From: Acetatifactor muris
Lineage (GTDB): Bacteria; Bacillota; Clostridia; Lachnospirales; Lachnospiraceae
Assembly: GCA_023663635.1 (NCBI GenBank)
Contig: JAMPHD010000001.1
Coordinates: forward strand, 454,383 to 518,382
Length of the DNA stretch: 64,000 nucleotides
Direction: 5' to 3'
The translations under genes were made by a program, and so were the position numbers. The stretch's first letter is position 1. Every line of letters begins with the position of its first letter. A model generated the notes under the pieces. It worked only from the letters and a program-made list of their open reading frames with translations. It ran no database searches and was not told where the DNA came from. Below, piece by piece: positions 52,694 to 60,358 of the stretch.

Positions 52694-52712
52694 TCATGGC
52701 CGGTGGTTTTTC
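52682..52712 (+). terminator. Terminator overlapping the small Fe-linked gene stop
   Basis: ACCGGCC (52682-52688) and GGCCGGT (52698-52704) form a perfect 7-bp stem that spans the stop codon, followed by GGTTTTTC. Confidence 0.8.
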
Positions 52713-52813
52713 AATACAATAATTTAAGGAGGAGGCTCTGCGACTTGCAGGGCTTTTTCTCTCCATAAAGGTAATATTCTGAAAATTCGGAGATCATATT
52801 GAGGAGTTGCGTG

Positions 52814-53515
52814 ATGTATAAAGTATTATTGATTGACGATGATAAAGACTTATGCAGATTGATTAGGAATAACTTGGAAAAAGAGGGATATATTGTTTCG
52901 GTTCGGCATAGCGGGGACATGGGAATAGCAGAAGCCATGACAAATGAATATGAGATCATCATTCTTGATGTCATGCTGCCGGCAAAGAACGGTTTTGAAG
53001 TGTTGGCTGAAATCCGCAAATACAGCAATGTCCCTATACTTATGTTGACTGCAAAAGACAGTGAAGGCGATAAGGTTTCCGGCTTGCGGATGGGCGCGGA
53101 TGATTATATTACCAAACCATTCAGCAGCAGTGAATTATCTGCCCGTATAGAATCGCTTTTACGGCGTTATCTTGTGTTGGGAAATCATAGCATGTCAAAT
53201 CAAAACAGAGTATTAAATATTGGCGCTTTATCCATAGATATTGCGAAACATGAGGTAGAGAAGAACGGTGTATTGATTGACCTTACGGCAAAAGAATTTG
53301 ATCTGTTAGTCTTTTTTGCAACGAATCAAGGGCAGGTGTTTACAAAACGGCAAATATACCATAATGTTTGGAATGATGAGTACGCATTTGATGACAATAA
53401 TATTACCGTCCACATAAGAAGGCTGCGGAAAAAAATTGAAGATAATCCCGACACACCTGTCTATATTTTGACGGTTTGGGGAGTCGGATACAAACTGAAC
53501 GGAGAGTTAAAATGA
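52814..53515 (+). CDS. OmpR-family response regulator
   Basis: This 233-residue two-component regulator has a receiver domain (phospho-acceptor Asp52 in IILDVMLP, Lys in ITKPFSS) and a C-terminal OmpR-type winged helix (TVHIRRLRKKIEDNP, GVGYKL). GAGGAG precedes ATG 52814. It overlaps its sensor kinase by the 4-base ATGA. AT-rich and followed by a BcrAB-like transporter, it probably regulates that transporter. Confidence 0.95.
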   Translation: MYKVLLIDDDKDLCRLIRNNLEKEGYIVSVRHSGDMGIAEAMTNEYEIIILDVMLPAKNGFEVLAEIRKYSNVPILMLTAKDSEGDKVSGLRMGADDYITKPFSSSELSARIESLLRRYLVLGNHSMSNQNRVLNIGALSIDIAKHEVEKNGVLIDLTAKEFDLLVFFATNQGQVFTKRQIYHNVWNDEYAFDDNNITVHIRRLRKKIEDNPDTPVYILTVWGVGYKLNGELK

Positions 53516-54429
53516 TTTATTTTATTGTTGTGCTTTTTGGCATCTGCCTGTTGCAGTTAATATATATCAAACGAATGCGCAGGCAGTTAAAAGAATGGTT
53601 ATCTGATCTGAAGGAAATACATGGCAGCCCATGTCAGAAATTATTTACTGTAAATAAGGGGATTTTATCGGATATAACATTTGAACTTAACGGTATATTA
53701 AGCGACGATCAAAAGCAGATAGGGCAATTAAAAAAAGCGGATATGGCTAACAGGCAAATGTTGACGAGTTTATCGCATGATGTGAGGACGCCCTTGGCAT
53801 CGTTAATAGGATATTTGGAAGCTCTTGATAATGATTTGGCTGACAATCCGAAAGAATATATTAAAATATCCCGGCAAAAGGCGCTTGCATTGAAAAATCT
53901 GACAGATATGCTGTTTGAGTGGTGTAAAATATCTTCAGATGAACAACAATATCGGGTCATGCAACAAGATGTAAATGAGCTGACACGAGAGATTCTTATT
54001 GAGTGGATACCGATAATGGAAAGGAAAAAAGTAGAACTAAAGACGGATATACCGGATGATGAATTTTTAATAGATATTGATGATGCAGCTTATAAAAGAA
54101 TTATCAATAATTTGATAAATAATGCAATATATCATGGAAACTGTTCTGTTATCAGTGTAAGCGTTATAAAGAAAGAAACAGTGATAAGTATCAGTGTTTC
54201 AAATAACGGTGTGCCAATTCCGCAAGATAAGCTTCCCTTCATTTTTGAACGCTTGTATAAATGTGATGATGCCCGTTCAGAGACAGGCTCCGGTTTAGGG
54301 CTATCCATAGCAAAGGAACTGGTTCTTGCCATGGACGGGGAGATAAAAGTGACGAGTTCCATGCAGGAAACGGTCTTTATCATAGACTTTCCCGGAAAAC
54401 CAAATTGCAAAGATGTAAGAAAAAAGTAA
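53512..54429 (+). CDS. Sensor histidine kinase, short membrane-sensing type
   Basis: This 305-residue kinase has one N-terminal hydrophobic segment (about residues 2-18), no extracellular domain, an H-box with His89 (LSHDVRTPLAS), the N-box NLINNAIYHG and the ATP lid TGSGLGLSIAKEL. The lack of an external sensor domain fits kinases that sense at the membrane or through a partner transporter, as with antibiotic-responsive systems. It is co-translated with the response regulator. Confidence 0.93.
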   Translation: MIYFIVVLFGICLLQLIYIKRMRRQLKEWLSDLKEIHGSPCQKLFTVNKGILSDITFELNGILSDDQKQIGQLKKADMANRQMLTSLSHDVRTPLASLIGYLEALDNDLADNPKEYIKISRQKALALKNLTDMLFEWCKISSDEQQYRVMQQDVNELTREILIEWIPIMERKKVELKTDIPDDEFLIDIDDAAYKRIINNLINNAIYHGNCSVISVSVIKKETVISISVSNNGVPIPQDKLPFIFERLYKCDDARSETGSGLGLSIAKELVLAMDGEIKVTSSMQETVFIIDFPGKPNCKDVRKK

Positions 54430-54487
54430 CATTTGTTAAAGCGGTGTGTCATAATTTGCATTTATACTGTTACAAGGAGGCGAATTT

Positions 54488-55411
54488 ATGGGCGATAATG
54501 TGATCGAAACACTGGATTTAACAAAGAGGTACGGCAGTCGGACAAGTGTTGACCACTTAAATATCCATGTTCCGAGAGGGAAAATCTACGGATTATTGGG
54601 AAGAAACGGATCAGGCAAGACAACGACAATGAAAATGATATTAAATCTTGCAAAGCCAACCGGTGGTATGGTTCTTTTGTTTCATGAGGATAATCGATTT
54701 AGCTCAATGAAGACCTACCACAGAATAGGTGCTTTGATAGAAAATCCCGGTTTTTATGATAATCTGACGGCGAGTGAAAATTTGGATATTCTTGCAAGAC
54801 TCCGTGGAAAACATCGGAAAGATACCGTAAGCAATGTTTTGCAGATTGTCGGTTTGGAAAAAGAAATGAAAAAGCCATTCAGAAAGTATTCTCTTGGTAT
54901 GAAACAGAGGTTAGGCATAGCGGCGGCGATCATGCATGAGCCGGAGCTTTTGATATTGGACGAACCAATCAATGGCCTTGATCCGATTGGCATTCACGAA
55001 ATACGAAATTATTTGATCGGTCTGTGCAGGGATAAAGGAACAACTATTTTTATTTCCAGTCACATTTTAAGTGAAATGGAACAAATGGCGGATATCATAG
55101 GTGTGATACATGAAGGGCAGTTATTGGAAGAAACATATATGGTTGATCTGCGCAAGCGTAACAGAAAGTACGCCGAGTTCCATGTGTCGGATGTCGGCAG
55201 AGCGGCGTATGTATTGGAAAGGGAGTTTCAGCTTTCGGATTATTCCGTTATGGAACAGCAATATATCCGTTTATTTGAGAAAACAGAGCTTTGCCCTAAG
55301 ATAAATGCGAGCTTTGTCAAAAACAACATAGAAGTGTTTGGTATGAATATGAAAGAGGAAAAATTGGAAGATTACTTCTCCGACCTGATAGGAGGTGGCG
55401 AGATTGGCTGA
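54488..55411 (+). CDS. ABC transporter ATPase, BcrA-like
   Basis: This 307-residue ATPase has Walker A GRNGSGKT (38-45), signature YSLGMKQRL, Walker B LLILDEPINGLDP and the SSHILSEME switch region. An 80-residue C-terminal extension follows, as in BcrA and lantibiotic-immunity ATPases. AAGGAGG precedes the ATG. It overlaps the permease gene. Together with the two-component pair it forms a typical peptide-antibiotic sensing or resistance cassette. Confidence 0.92.
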   Translation: MGDNVIETLDLTKRYGSRTSVDHLNIHVPRGKIYGLLGRNGSGKTTTMKMILNLAKPTGGMVLLFHEDNRFSSMKTYHRIGALIENPGFYDNLTASENLDILARLRGKHRKDTVSNVLQIVGLEKEMKKPFRKYSLGMKQRLGIAAAIMHEPELLILDEPINGLDPIGIHEIRNYLIGLCRDKGTTIFISSHILSEMEQMADIIGVIHEGQLLEETYMVDLRKRNRKYAEFHVSDVGRAAYVLEREFQLSDYSVMEQQYIRLFEKTELCPKINASFVKNNIEVFGMNMKEEKLEDYFSDLIGGGEIG

Positions 55412-56138
55412 AATTGTCCGTTGTGAATTTTTGAAACTCAAACATTCAAGAATATGTTCGAGCGTATTTTTGGCAACATTGGTCACACCACTGTTGGTTC
55501 TGATGCTGACAATAAGGAGATTGGCTGCAGGTGAGCAGATTCCTTTATTTGGATTTTATGACAGTGCTTTTGTATTTTTGATGCCTCTTTTTGGACCACT
55601 GATTTTTTCCATTGCGGCGGCTTTTTTATTTGGCAGGGAGTATACGGAAAAAACGCTTAAAACAATATTTGCGGTACCGGTGTCGAAGGTGAAATTTTTG
55701 CTTGGAAAACATATAGCATTGTTTTTGAGTATATTGATTTTGATGGTGCTTACATGGGCAGAAATTTTAGCGGTGGCAGCTATCTGTAATTTGATATTTG
55801 GAATACGGCAATTAGTCCCAATGGTTGCAATCCGGTTTTTGATCACAATGATACAGGGCGCTGTGCTCTTATATGCGGTGATCACACCGATTGCTTATAT
55901 TGCGATTCGATCAAGAGGCTTTTTTGCGCCTGTCCTTATTGCTACAGTTATTTCGCTGAGCGATGTTATCCTGACAGGTTCTCCCATTGCGGCATATTTC
56001 CCGTGGACGGCAACTTACCTGCTTGTAACAGGACAGGGTGGAGATGCTGCGGGGATTGCGTATCTGCTCATAGGAGCGGTTTGTTTTATCAGTATTGCCG
56101 AAAGTGTAAGATACTTTAAGAGAACGGATATTCTGTAA
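55404..56138 (+). CDS. ABC transporter permease, BcrB-like
   Basis: This 244-residue permease has about six hydrophobic segments and a short charged N-terminus (EIVRCEFLKLKHSR) typical of ABC-2 permeases of the immunity type. TTG 55404 lies 8 bases after GGAGG and is the likely start; a GTG at 55395 overlaps that site. It overlaps the ATPase gene by 8 bases and pairs with it. Confidence 0.9.
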   Translation: MAEIVRCEFLKLKHSRICSSVFLATLVTPLLVLMLTIRRLAAGEQIPLFGFYDSAFVFLMPLFGPLIFSIAAAFLFGREYTEKTLKTIFAVPVSKVKFLLGKHIALFLSILILMVLTWAEILAVAAICNLIFGIRQLVPMVAIRFLITMIQGAVLLYAVITPIAYIAIRSRGFFAPVLIATVISLSDVILTGSPIAAYFPWTATYLLVTGQGGDAAGIAYLLIGAVCFISIAESVRYFKRTDIL

Positions 56139-56207
56139 GAAACCATGGAGTTCTCTGTTCATGATGCTGACAATTCCGGCAATACTGTAGTGTGTTTATT
56201 TTCAAGA

Positions 56208-56585
56208 TTACCGCAAAAACATCTCTGCCATATTGCTGAGACCATATTTAGAGATAACATCTGTCAGACCTTGTTTGATTTCATCTCTGCTAAAATTGTT
56301 ATCCTCCAAGAAATCATCATCTTTATCGTTCAAATAGGAATAGAACAATAATGCCGTTTTTAAATTACCTATATCTGTTTCTTCCGTTATCTCATATATC
56401 AGATTTTCAGCTTCATTGATCCTGCCTTCATCGATCATGGCTAAAAGTTTATGCAGTGTTTCTTTTTGTTCCGATTCCTGCAGCAACTCCGCTGAAGGTG
56501 ATTGCGTATTGATATTAAATAACAGTTTCAGTATGGCTCTTATCATTTCTTTAATAAGTCGCATAACATAATCTTGTTCAAACAA
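56208..56585 (-). CDS. DUF6483-like protein
   Basis: This protein of about 125 residues begins MFEQDYVMRLIKEM when started at TTG 56585, which has GGAG 8 bases upstream. An ATG at 56630 would add an unlikely leader. The N-terminal FEQDY-MR pattern and helical body resemble the uncharacterised DUF6483 family (from memory). It has acidic and TPR-like helices and no membrane segment. Its minus-strand position after the BcrB gene suggests a separate unit with the gene upstream. Confidence 0.7.
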   Translation of the reverse strand: MFEQDYVMRLIKEMIRAILKLLFNINTQSPSAELLQESEQKETLHKLLAMIDEGRINEAENLIYEITEETDIGNLKTALLFYSYLNDKDDDFLEDNNFSRDEIKQGLTDVISKYGLSNMAEMFLR

Positions 56586-56626
56586 AATATAATCTCCTTT
56601 CTGCTCATAAAATATGGCAGAAAGAA

Positions 56627-56953
56627 TCAATCATCCATGCGAATTTTTAAAGTAACGATCGTATCTTCTCTTGGCAGCTCAAATACATATTTAAAAAATA
56701 CAAAACATATGATACAGATCCATATCTCAAACCATATATTAAATATATTAATACCCTTAATATTCTTTTTGGTTTTAAAGACTTGGCTTTCACCGCAAAT
56801 GATGGAATCCCTATCCTCTGTTATTGTTACGGAAGTAACTTCTCCGAACAAGCCATATGTATGGATGCCTCTGCATGGCAACACGGTAACTGATACGGAA
56901 ACCGAAAACAAGAGAATCAACAGCCGTATTAGCCGGTGTTTATTTATCTTCAT
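56627..56953 (-). CDS. Small membrane protein of unknown function
   Basis: This 108-residue protein has a basic N-terminus and a hydrophobic segment (about residues 9-26) that could be a signal anchor, an external segment with two Cys, and a second hydrophobic helix (about residues 70-90). AAGGGG lies 6 bases before the ATG. It is AT-rich, located in the accessory islet, and ends near the DUF6483-like gene. No family was recognised. Confidence 0.55.
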   Translation of the reverse strand: MKINKHRLIRLLILLFSVSVSVTVLPCRGIHTYGLFGEVTSVTITEDRDSIICGESQVFKTKKNIKGINIFNIWFEIWICIICFVFFKYVFELPREDTIVTLKIRMDD

Positions 56954-57056
56954 ATATTACCCCTTGATAAACTTGAAACCTGATCAAATATTCAGTTCAA
57001 CAGATACTGATTTGTTATTGTTAATATAGCATGGCAGGTTTTGGTTTGCAATCTGA

Positions 57057-57566
57057 TTATGCATTCCTTCTTGTCAAAAAAGCGCCGACGGCTGTCCCAA
57101 TCAGGATGATCGGCGCTAACCTGACAAACAGCCATTCAAACGCATGAAAAGCCGTTCCCATAATGGCGGTTTCGGGATCAAAGTAATTCCAGGCCAGATA
57201 GGGACTGTTTGATATTTTTAAGACCACAAAAGCTGCCACTGTAACTGCGCACACCGAGATAAACAGCCAATGGATTGTTTTCCGCTTTGTGATATTCATT
57301 TGCGCGAGCTGAAGATTGATAACCTCCAATTTTGCGGAAATCGCTTTCAGATCATCAGCCTCTGGTTCTGTAACAGTTTCTCCCAACAGAGTGCTTACAG
57401 GTGTTTCAAGGATTTCCGATATGGCGAGCAGCATGTCCGAATCGGGAACCGATAATCCTTTTTCCCATTTAGAGATTGTTTGCCGTACCACATTCAATCT
57501 GATGGCAAGTTCTTCCTGTGAAAGTCCTTTTGATTTTCTGATTGCTTTAATGTTTTCGTTCAACAT
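57057..57566 (-). CDS. XRE-family regulator with a membrane C-terminus
   Basis: This 169-residue protein has a helix-turn-helix at residues 4-60 (SKGLSQEELAIRLNVVRQTI), a helical linker and two hydrophobic segments (about residues 98-118 and 140-162). It resembles the regulator at 190-783 in layout but differs in sequence. It is the last gene of the AT-rich islet before grcA. Its target is unknown. Confidence 0.88.
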   Translation of the reverse strand: MLNENIKAIRKSKGLSQEELAIRLNVVRQTISKWEKGLSVPDSDMLLAISEILETPVSTLLGETVTEPEADDLKAISAKLEVINLQLAQMNITKRKTIHWLFISVCAVTVAAFVVLKISNSPYLAWNYFDPETAIMGTAFHAFEWLFVRLAPIILIGTAVGAFLTRRNA

Positions 57567-57682
57567 CCCAAATAACCTCTCTTTGCTGATATTTCGCCGT
57601 TATACCTGGCGGCGTTATCAGTATTATATGAAAAACTGTCCGTTGCGACAAGCAACGCACATTAACATTCGGGCTTTTACCC

Positions 57683-57723
57683 AAAAAAGGAGCAGCTTTC
57701 ACGCGGAAAGCTGCTCCTTTTTT
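57683..57723. terminator. Strong bidirectional terminator
   Basis: An 18-bp perfect stem (57683-57700 and 57706-57723) with a 5-base loop has A-runs on one side and T-runs on the other, so it can end transcription in both directions. It follows the grcA stop on the minus strand. Confidence 0.9.
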
Positions 57724-57739
57724 GACCCAATCCCCGAAC

Positions 57740-57979
57740 TCAGATCGCCTCGTGGAAAGTACGGCTGATGACATCCGCCTGCTGCTCGGGAGTCAGTTTG
57801 ATGAAGTTCACCGCATAACCGCTCACGCGGATGGTCAGCTGAGGATAATTCTCGGGATGTTTCTGCGCGTCCAAAAGAGTGTCTCTGTTCAGAACGTTCA
57901 CATTCAGGTGATGGCCGCCCTTGGTGGCATATCCGTCCAAAAGATTTACGAGATTGTCAACTTGTGCAGTGTTTGTCAT
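57740..57979 (-). CDS. grcA: Stand-alone glycyl-radical cofactor protein
   Basis: This 79-residue protein equals the C-terminal end of pyruvate formate-lyase: [17 protein letters not shown] followed by the glycyl-radical loop RVSGYAVNF and [11 protein letters not shown]. GrcA/YfiD proteins can replace an oxygen-damaged radical domain of pyruvate formate-lyase. It is shorter than the E. coli protein, which has an extra N-terminal part. GGAGGG lies 7 bases before its ATG. No pfl gene is nearby. Confidence 0.92.
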   Translation of the reverse strand: MTNTAQVDNLVNLLDGYATKGGHHLNVNVLNRDTLLDAQKHPENYPQLTIRVSGYAVNFIKLTPEQQADVISRTFHEAI

Positions 57980-58014
57980 AGTTTTTGCCCTCCATAGATT
58001 TTATTTTAAATAAT

Positions 58015-58027
58015 AGTAATGATTACT
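58015..58027. promoter_or_regulatory. Palindrome upstream of grcA
   Basis: AGTAATGATTACT is a perfect 13-bp palindrome about 36 bases upstream of the grcA start, in an AT-rich leader with TTTAAA boxes on both sides. It may be a redox or oxygen-responsive operator, but it does not match the FNR or Rex consensus. Confidence 0.4.
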
Positions 58028-58113
58028 GTTTCTGTTTAAAGAATATCACTTATTTTTTGTTTTGTCTATCTTTTTTATTCGTTTTTTTGTTCTTTTTTTT
58101 ATACAAAAGTCAG

Positions 58114-58142
58114 GCATATCTCTTGGGACAATTCATATACAT
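58114..58142 (+). promoter_or_regulatory. Sigma-E-like promoter of the spoIIIA operon
   Basis: GCATATC (58114-58120) and CATATACAT (58134-58142) are separated by 13 bases and resemble the sigma-E pattern (xxATATT and CATACAAT), as expected for this mother-cell operon. They lie about 30 bases before spoIIIAA. Confidence 0.5.
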
Positions 58143-58171
58143 GGAGAAAGGGGACGGAGGGAGGACATGAT

Positions 58172-59293
58172 ATGCAGGAGAGTCTGTTGCGGCTTTTCCC
58201 GGGAGACAGGCAGTATTTTTGGGAAAATGTGACAAAGGGCGCAAAAGGTTTGCGGGAGATCAGGCTCCGGATCAACCGTCCCGTACTGGTGGCGGGAGCC
58301 GATGGGGAGCGCTATCCGGACGAGCAGGGCTATCTGACGGACAGGCCGGAGAGGGCGCACAGGACTGACAGGCGGGAGTTGGAGGCGATCCTGATGCATA
58401 TCTGTCATGACTCCCCTTACGCTTTTGAAGACGAACTGAGGCAGGGCTTTATCACGGTGCCGGGAGGGCATCGGGTGGGCGTGGCGGGACAGGCCGTGTC
58501 GGAGGATTCCGGGCGGGTCCGCACCATCAAGCATATTTATTATATGAACATCCGCATCGCCCGACAGATCTTCGGCGTGGCGGAATCTGTCCTGCCCGGG
58601 ATTTACGAGGGAGGTCAGTTACAAAATGTGCTGATCGTCTCGCCGCCGGGCTGTGGGAAGACTACCATGCTCAGGGAACTGGTGCGTCGGATCTCCGATG
58701 GAAATGCCTATGGCAGAGGGCTCAGCGTGGGGGTGGTGGACGAGCGTTCGGAGATCGCGGGATCTTATCTGGGCATACCCCAAAACGATCTGGGCAGCCG
58801 CACCGATGTGTTGGATGCCTGTCCCAAGGCGTTGGGGATGTTGATGTTGCTGCGCTCCATGGCGCCACAGGTGATCGCCGTGGACGAGTTGGGCGACGGG
58901 GAGGATGTGGCCGCCCTGAGAGCCGCGTCGTTCTGCGGCAGCCGGATTCTCGCCACGGTACACGGGACGGATCCCGCGGATGTGGCCGGAAGGTTCCCGG
59001 AATTGGTGCGGGCGGGGCTCTTTGAGCGCGTGATCGTTCTGGGGCGGAGAGCCGGACAGCCTGTGGTGGAGCGGGTGTACGGAGAGGGGGAGAGGGCCTT
59101 TGCGTCTGTTGGGAGGAACGATGATCCTGGGCGGCTGTCTGGGGTTGGGACTGTGGTATCGGGAGCAGTTTGTCGGGAGGATCCGGGCCATGCGCGTACT
59201 GGCATCCGTTTTGGAGATGTTCATGAGCGAGATCCGCTACGGCAAAGCCACGTTTCCGGAGAGCTGCAGACATTTGGCGGAGCGGTTGGATGA
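58172..59293 (+). CDS. spoIIIAA: Stage III sporulation protein AA, with anomalous C-terminal extension
   Basis: SpoIIIAA is the ATPase of the spoIIIA channel between mother cell and forespore. Walker A SPPGCGKTTM and Walker B VIAVDELGDGED are present. The open frame gives 373 residues; the family usually has about 310-320. The last 56 residues come from reading through the start of spoIIIAB in another frame, an overlap of 173 bases. Adding one G to the GGGGG at 59086-59090 would end the protein at a TGA (59122-59124) that overlaps the spoIIIAB ATG as ATGA. This points to a one-base deletion or a sequencing error. The start is supported by GGAGGGAGGA. Confidence 0.88.
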   Translation: MQESLLRLFPGDRQYFWENVTKGAKGLREIRLRINRPVLVAGADGERYPDEQGYLTDRPERAHRTDRRELEAILMHICHDSPYAFEDELRQGFITVPGGHRVGVAGQAVSEDSGRVRTIKHIYYMNIRIARQIFGVAESVLPGIYEGGQLQNVLIVSPPGCGKTTMLRELVRRISDGNAYGRGLSVGVVDERSEIAGSYLGIPQNDLGSRTDVLDACPKALGMLMLLRSMAPQVIAVDELGDGEDVAALRAASFCGSRILATVHGTDPADVAGRFPELVRAGLFERVIVLGRRAGQPVVERVYGEGERAFASVGRNDDPGRLSGVGTVVSGAVCREDPGHARTGIRFGDVHERDPLRQSHVSGELQTFGGAVG

Positions 59294-59615
59294 GCCTTAC
59301 AGCAGTTGTCTGAGCCGGGTGAGCGAGGAGGCGGAGAGAGGCAGAATACCCTCTTTTCAGGAGATCTTTTGCGGGGAGATGGAGATCTGCATGAGGAAAC
59401 TGCCGCTCAAAAGGGAGGACTGCGACATATTTTTGGGCCCTTTTCGGGGACAGGGTTTTAGGGATGGAGAAATGCAGCTTAAAAGTCTGGAACAGGGGCT
59501 TATGCAGCTTGAGGAGAGCATCCGGACTCAGGAGCGGGAACAGCGTGAAAAGTGCCGCATGGCGGTGGGATTGGGCGCCATGAGCGGCTTGCTGTTGCTG
59601 ATTGTTTTGCTATAA
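59121..59615 (+). CDS. spoIIIAB: Stage III sporulation protein AB
   Basis: This 164-residue protein has an N-terminal hydrophobic segment (about residues 1-14), a helical body with RIRAMRVLASVLEMFMSEIRYG as in SpoIIIAB, and a C-terminal membrane helix (MSGLLLLIVLL). GGGAGG lies 4 bases before ATG 59121. It is a component of the SpoIIIA complex in the mother-cell membrane. It overlaps the extended spoIIIAA frame. Confidence 0.92.
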   Translation: MILGGCLGLGLWYREQFVGRIRAMRVLASVLEMFMSEIRYGKATFPESCRHLAERLDEPYSSCLSRVSEEAERGRIPSFQEIFCGEMEICMRKLPLKREDCDIFLGPFRGQGFRDGEMQLKSLEQGLMQLEESIRTQEREQREKCRMAVGLGAMSGLLLLIVLL

Positions 59616-59639
59616 ATGCGGCGGAGAGTGTGAGGAGCT

Positions 59640-59834
59640 ATGGGAGTAAGTCTGATATTCAAAATTGCGGCGGTGGGGATCCTTGTGACCATCCTGAGTC
59701 AGATATTGAAACACAGTGGCAGAGAGGAGCATTCCTTTTTGGTCAGTCTGGCGGGACTGGTGTTGGTGCTCTCGTGGCTCGTGCCCTACATATACGATCT
59801 GTTTCAGACGATCCAGGCGCTGTTTGCGCTCTGA
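59640..59834 (+). CDS. spoIIIAC: Stage III sporulation protein AC
   Basis: This 64-residue protein with two hydrophobic helices matches the usual size and pattern of SpoIIIAC (IFKIAAVGILVTILSQILKHSGREE). It lies in the expected order. It is separated from spoIIIAD by 127 bases that contain a 14-bp tandem repeat, whereas these two genes normally lie close together. Confidence 0.94.
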   Translation: MGVSLIFKIAAVGILVTILSQILKHSGREEHSFLVSLAGLVLVLSWLVPYIYDLFQTIQALFAL

Positions 59835-59839
59835 ATCAT

Positions 59840-59937
59840 GGCACGGGATTTATGGCACATAGATCACGGCGCAGAATTTACGGCGCGGGAGGTATGGCGC
59901 ATAGATCATGGCGCGGGATTTATGGCACACGGATGTG
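59840..59937 (+). repeat. 14-bp minisatellite between spoIIIAC and spoIIIAD
   Basis: Seven consecutive 14-bp units begin at 59840, 59854, 59868, 59882, 59896, 59910 and 59924, each starting GGCAC or GGCGC. Units alternate between a GGGATTTAT-like and an ATAGATCAT-like tail, so a 28-bp higher-order unit is visible. It lies in the intergenic part of the spoIIIA operon and is not a CRISPR because there are no spacers. Confidence 0.85.
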
Positions 59938-59961
59938 TGGTTCGGATATAGAGGTGGCGGG

Positions 59962-60348
59962 ATGGCGGTGATCATAAAGGCGGCGCTGTTGGGGATCGTG
60001 GGAGTGCTCCTGGCGGTGCAGTTCAAGGCGCAGAAACCGGAATATGGGATTTTGATCGGATTTGGCATCAGTATTCTGATCTTTTGCTATTCTCTGGGGC
60101 AGGTGGAGACTGTGCTGCTGCAGTTTGAGGCATTGCAGAAATATCTCGGGGACACGCAGGGATATCTCGCCATTCTGATGAAGGTGATCGGCATCACCTA
60201 TATCTGTGAGTTCAGCGCCGGGATCTGCAAGGACGCCGGGTTTGTCTCGGTGTCCGACCAGATCGAGATTTTGGGCAAGCTGTCGGTGATCTTCGCGGGA
60301 CTGCCGGTGCTTTTCGCGGTGATCGATCAGATACAGGGTTTGGTTTGA
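59962..60348 (+). CDS. spoIIIAD: Stage III sporulation protein AD
   Basis: This 128-residue membrane protein has about four hydrophobic segments and matches SpoIIIAD by size, position and the KPEYGILIGFGISILIF and ITYICEFSAGICKDAGF segments. GAGGTGG lies 4-5 bases before ATG 59962. An upstream in-frame ATG at 59908 falls in the tandem repeat and is not favoured. Confidence 0.94.
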   Translation: MAVIIKAALLGIVGVLLAVQFKAQKPEYGILIGFGISILIFCYSLGQVETVLLQFEALQKYLGDTQGYLAILMKVIGITYICEFSAGICKDAGFVSVSDQIEILGKLSVIFAGLPVLFAVIDQIQGLV

Positions 60349-60358
60349 GGGGGAGAAG

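Noticed and set aside
52713..52813. Small gene after the AAGGAGGAGG at about 52722
   Set aside because: No start codon lies at a suitable distance, so it is only an orphan ribosome-like sequence.
59840..59937. Possible CRISPR array
   Set aside because: Units are contiguous 14-mers without spacers and there are no cas genes.
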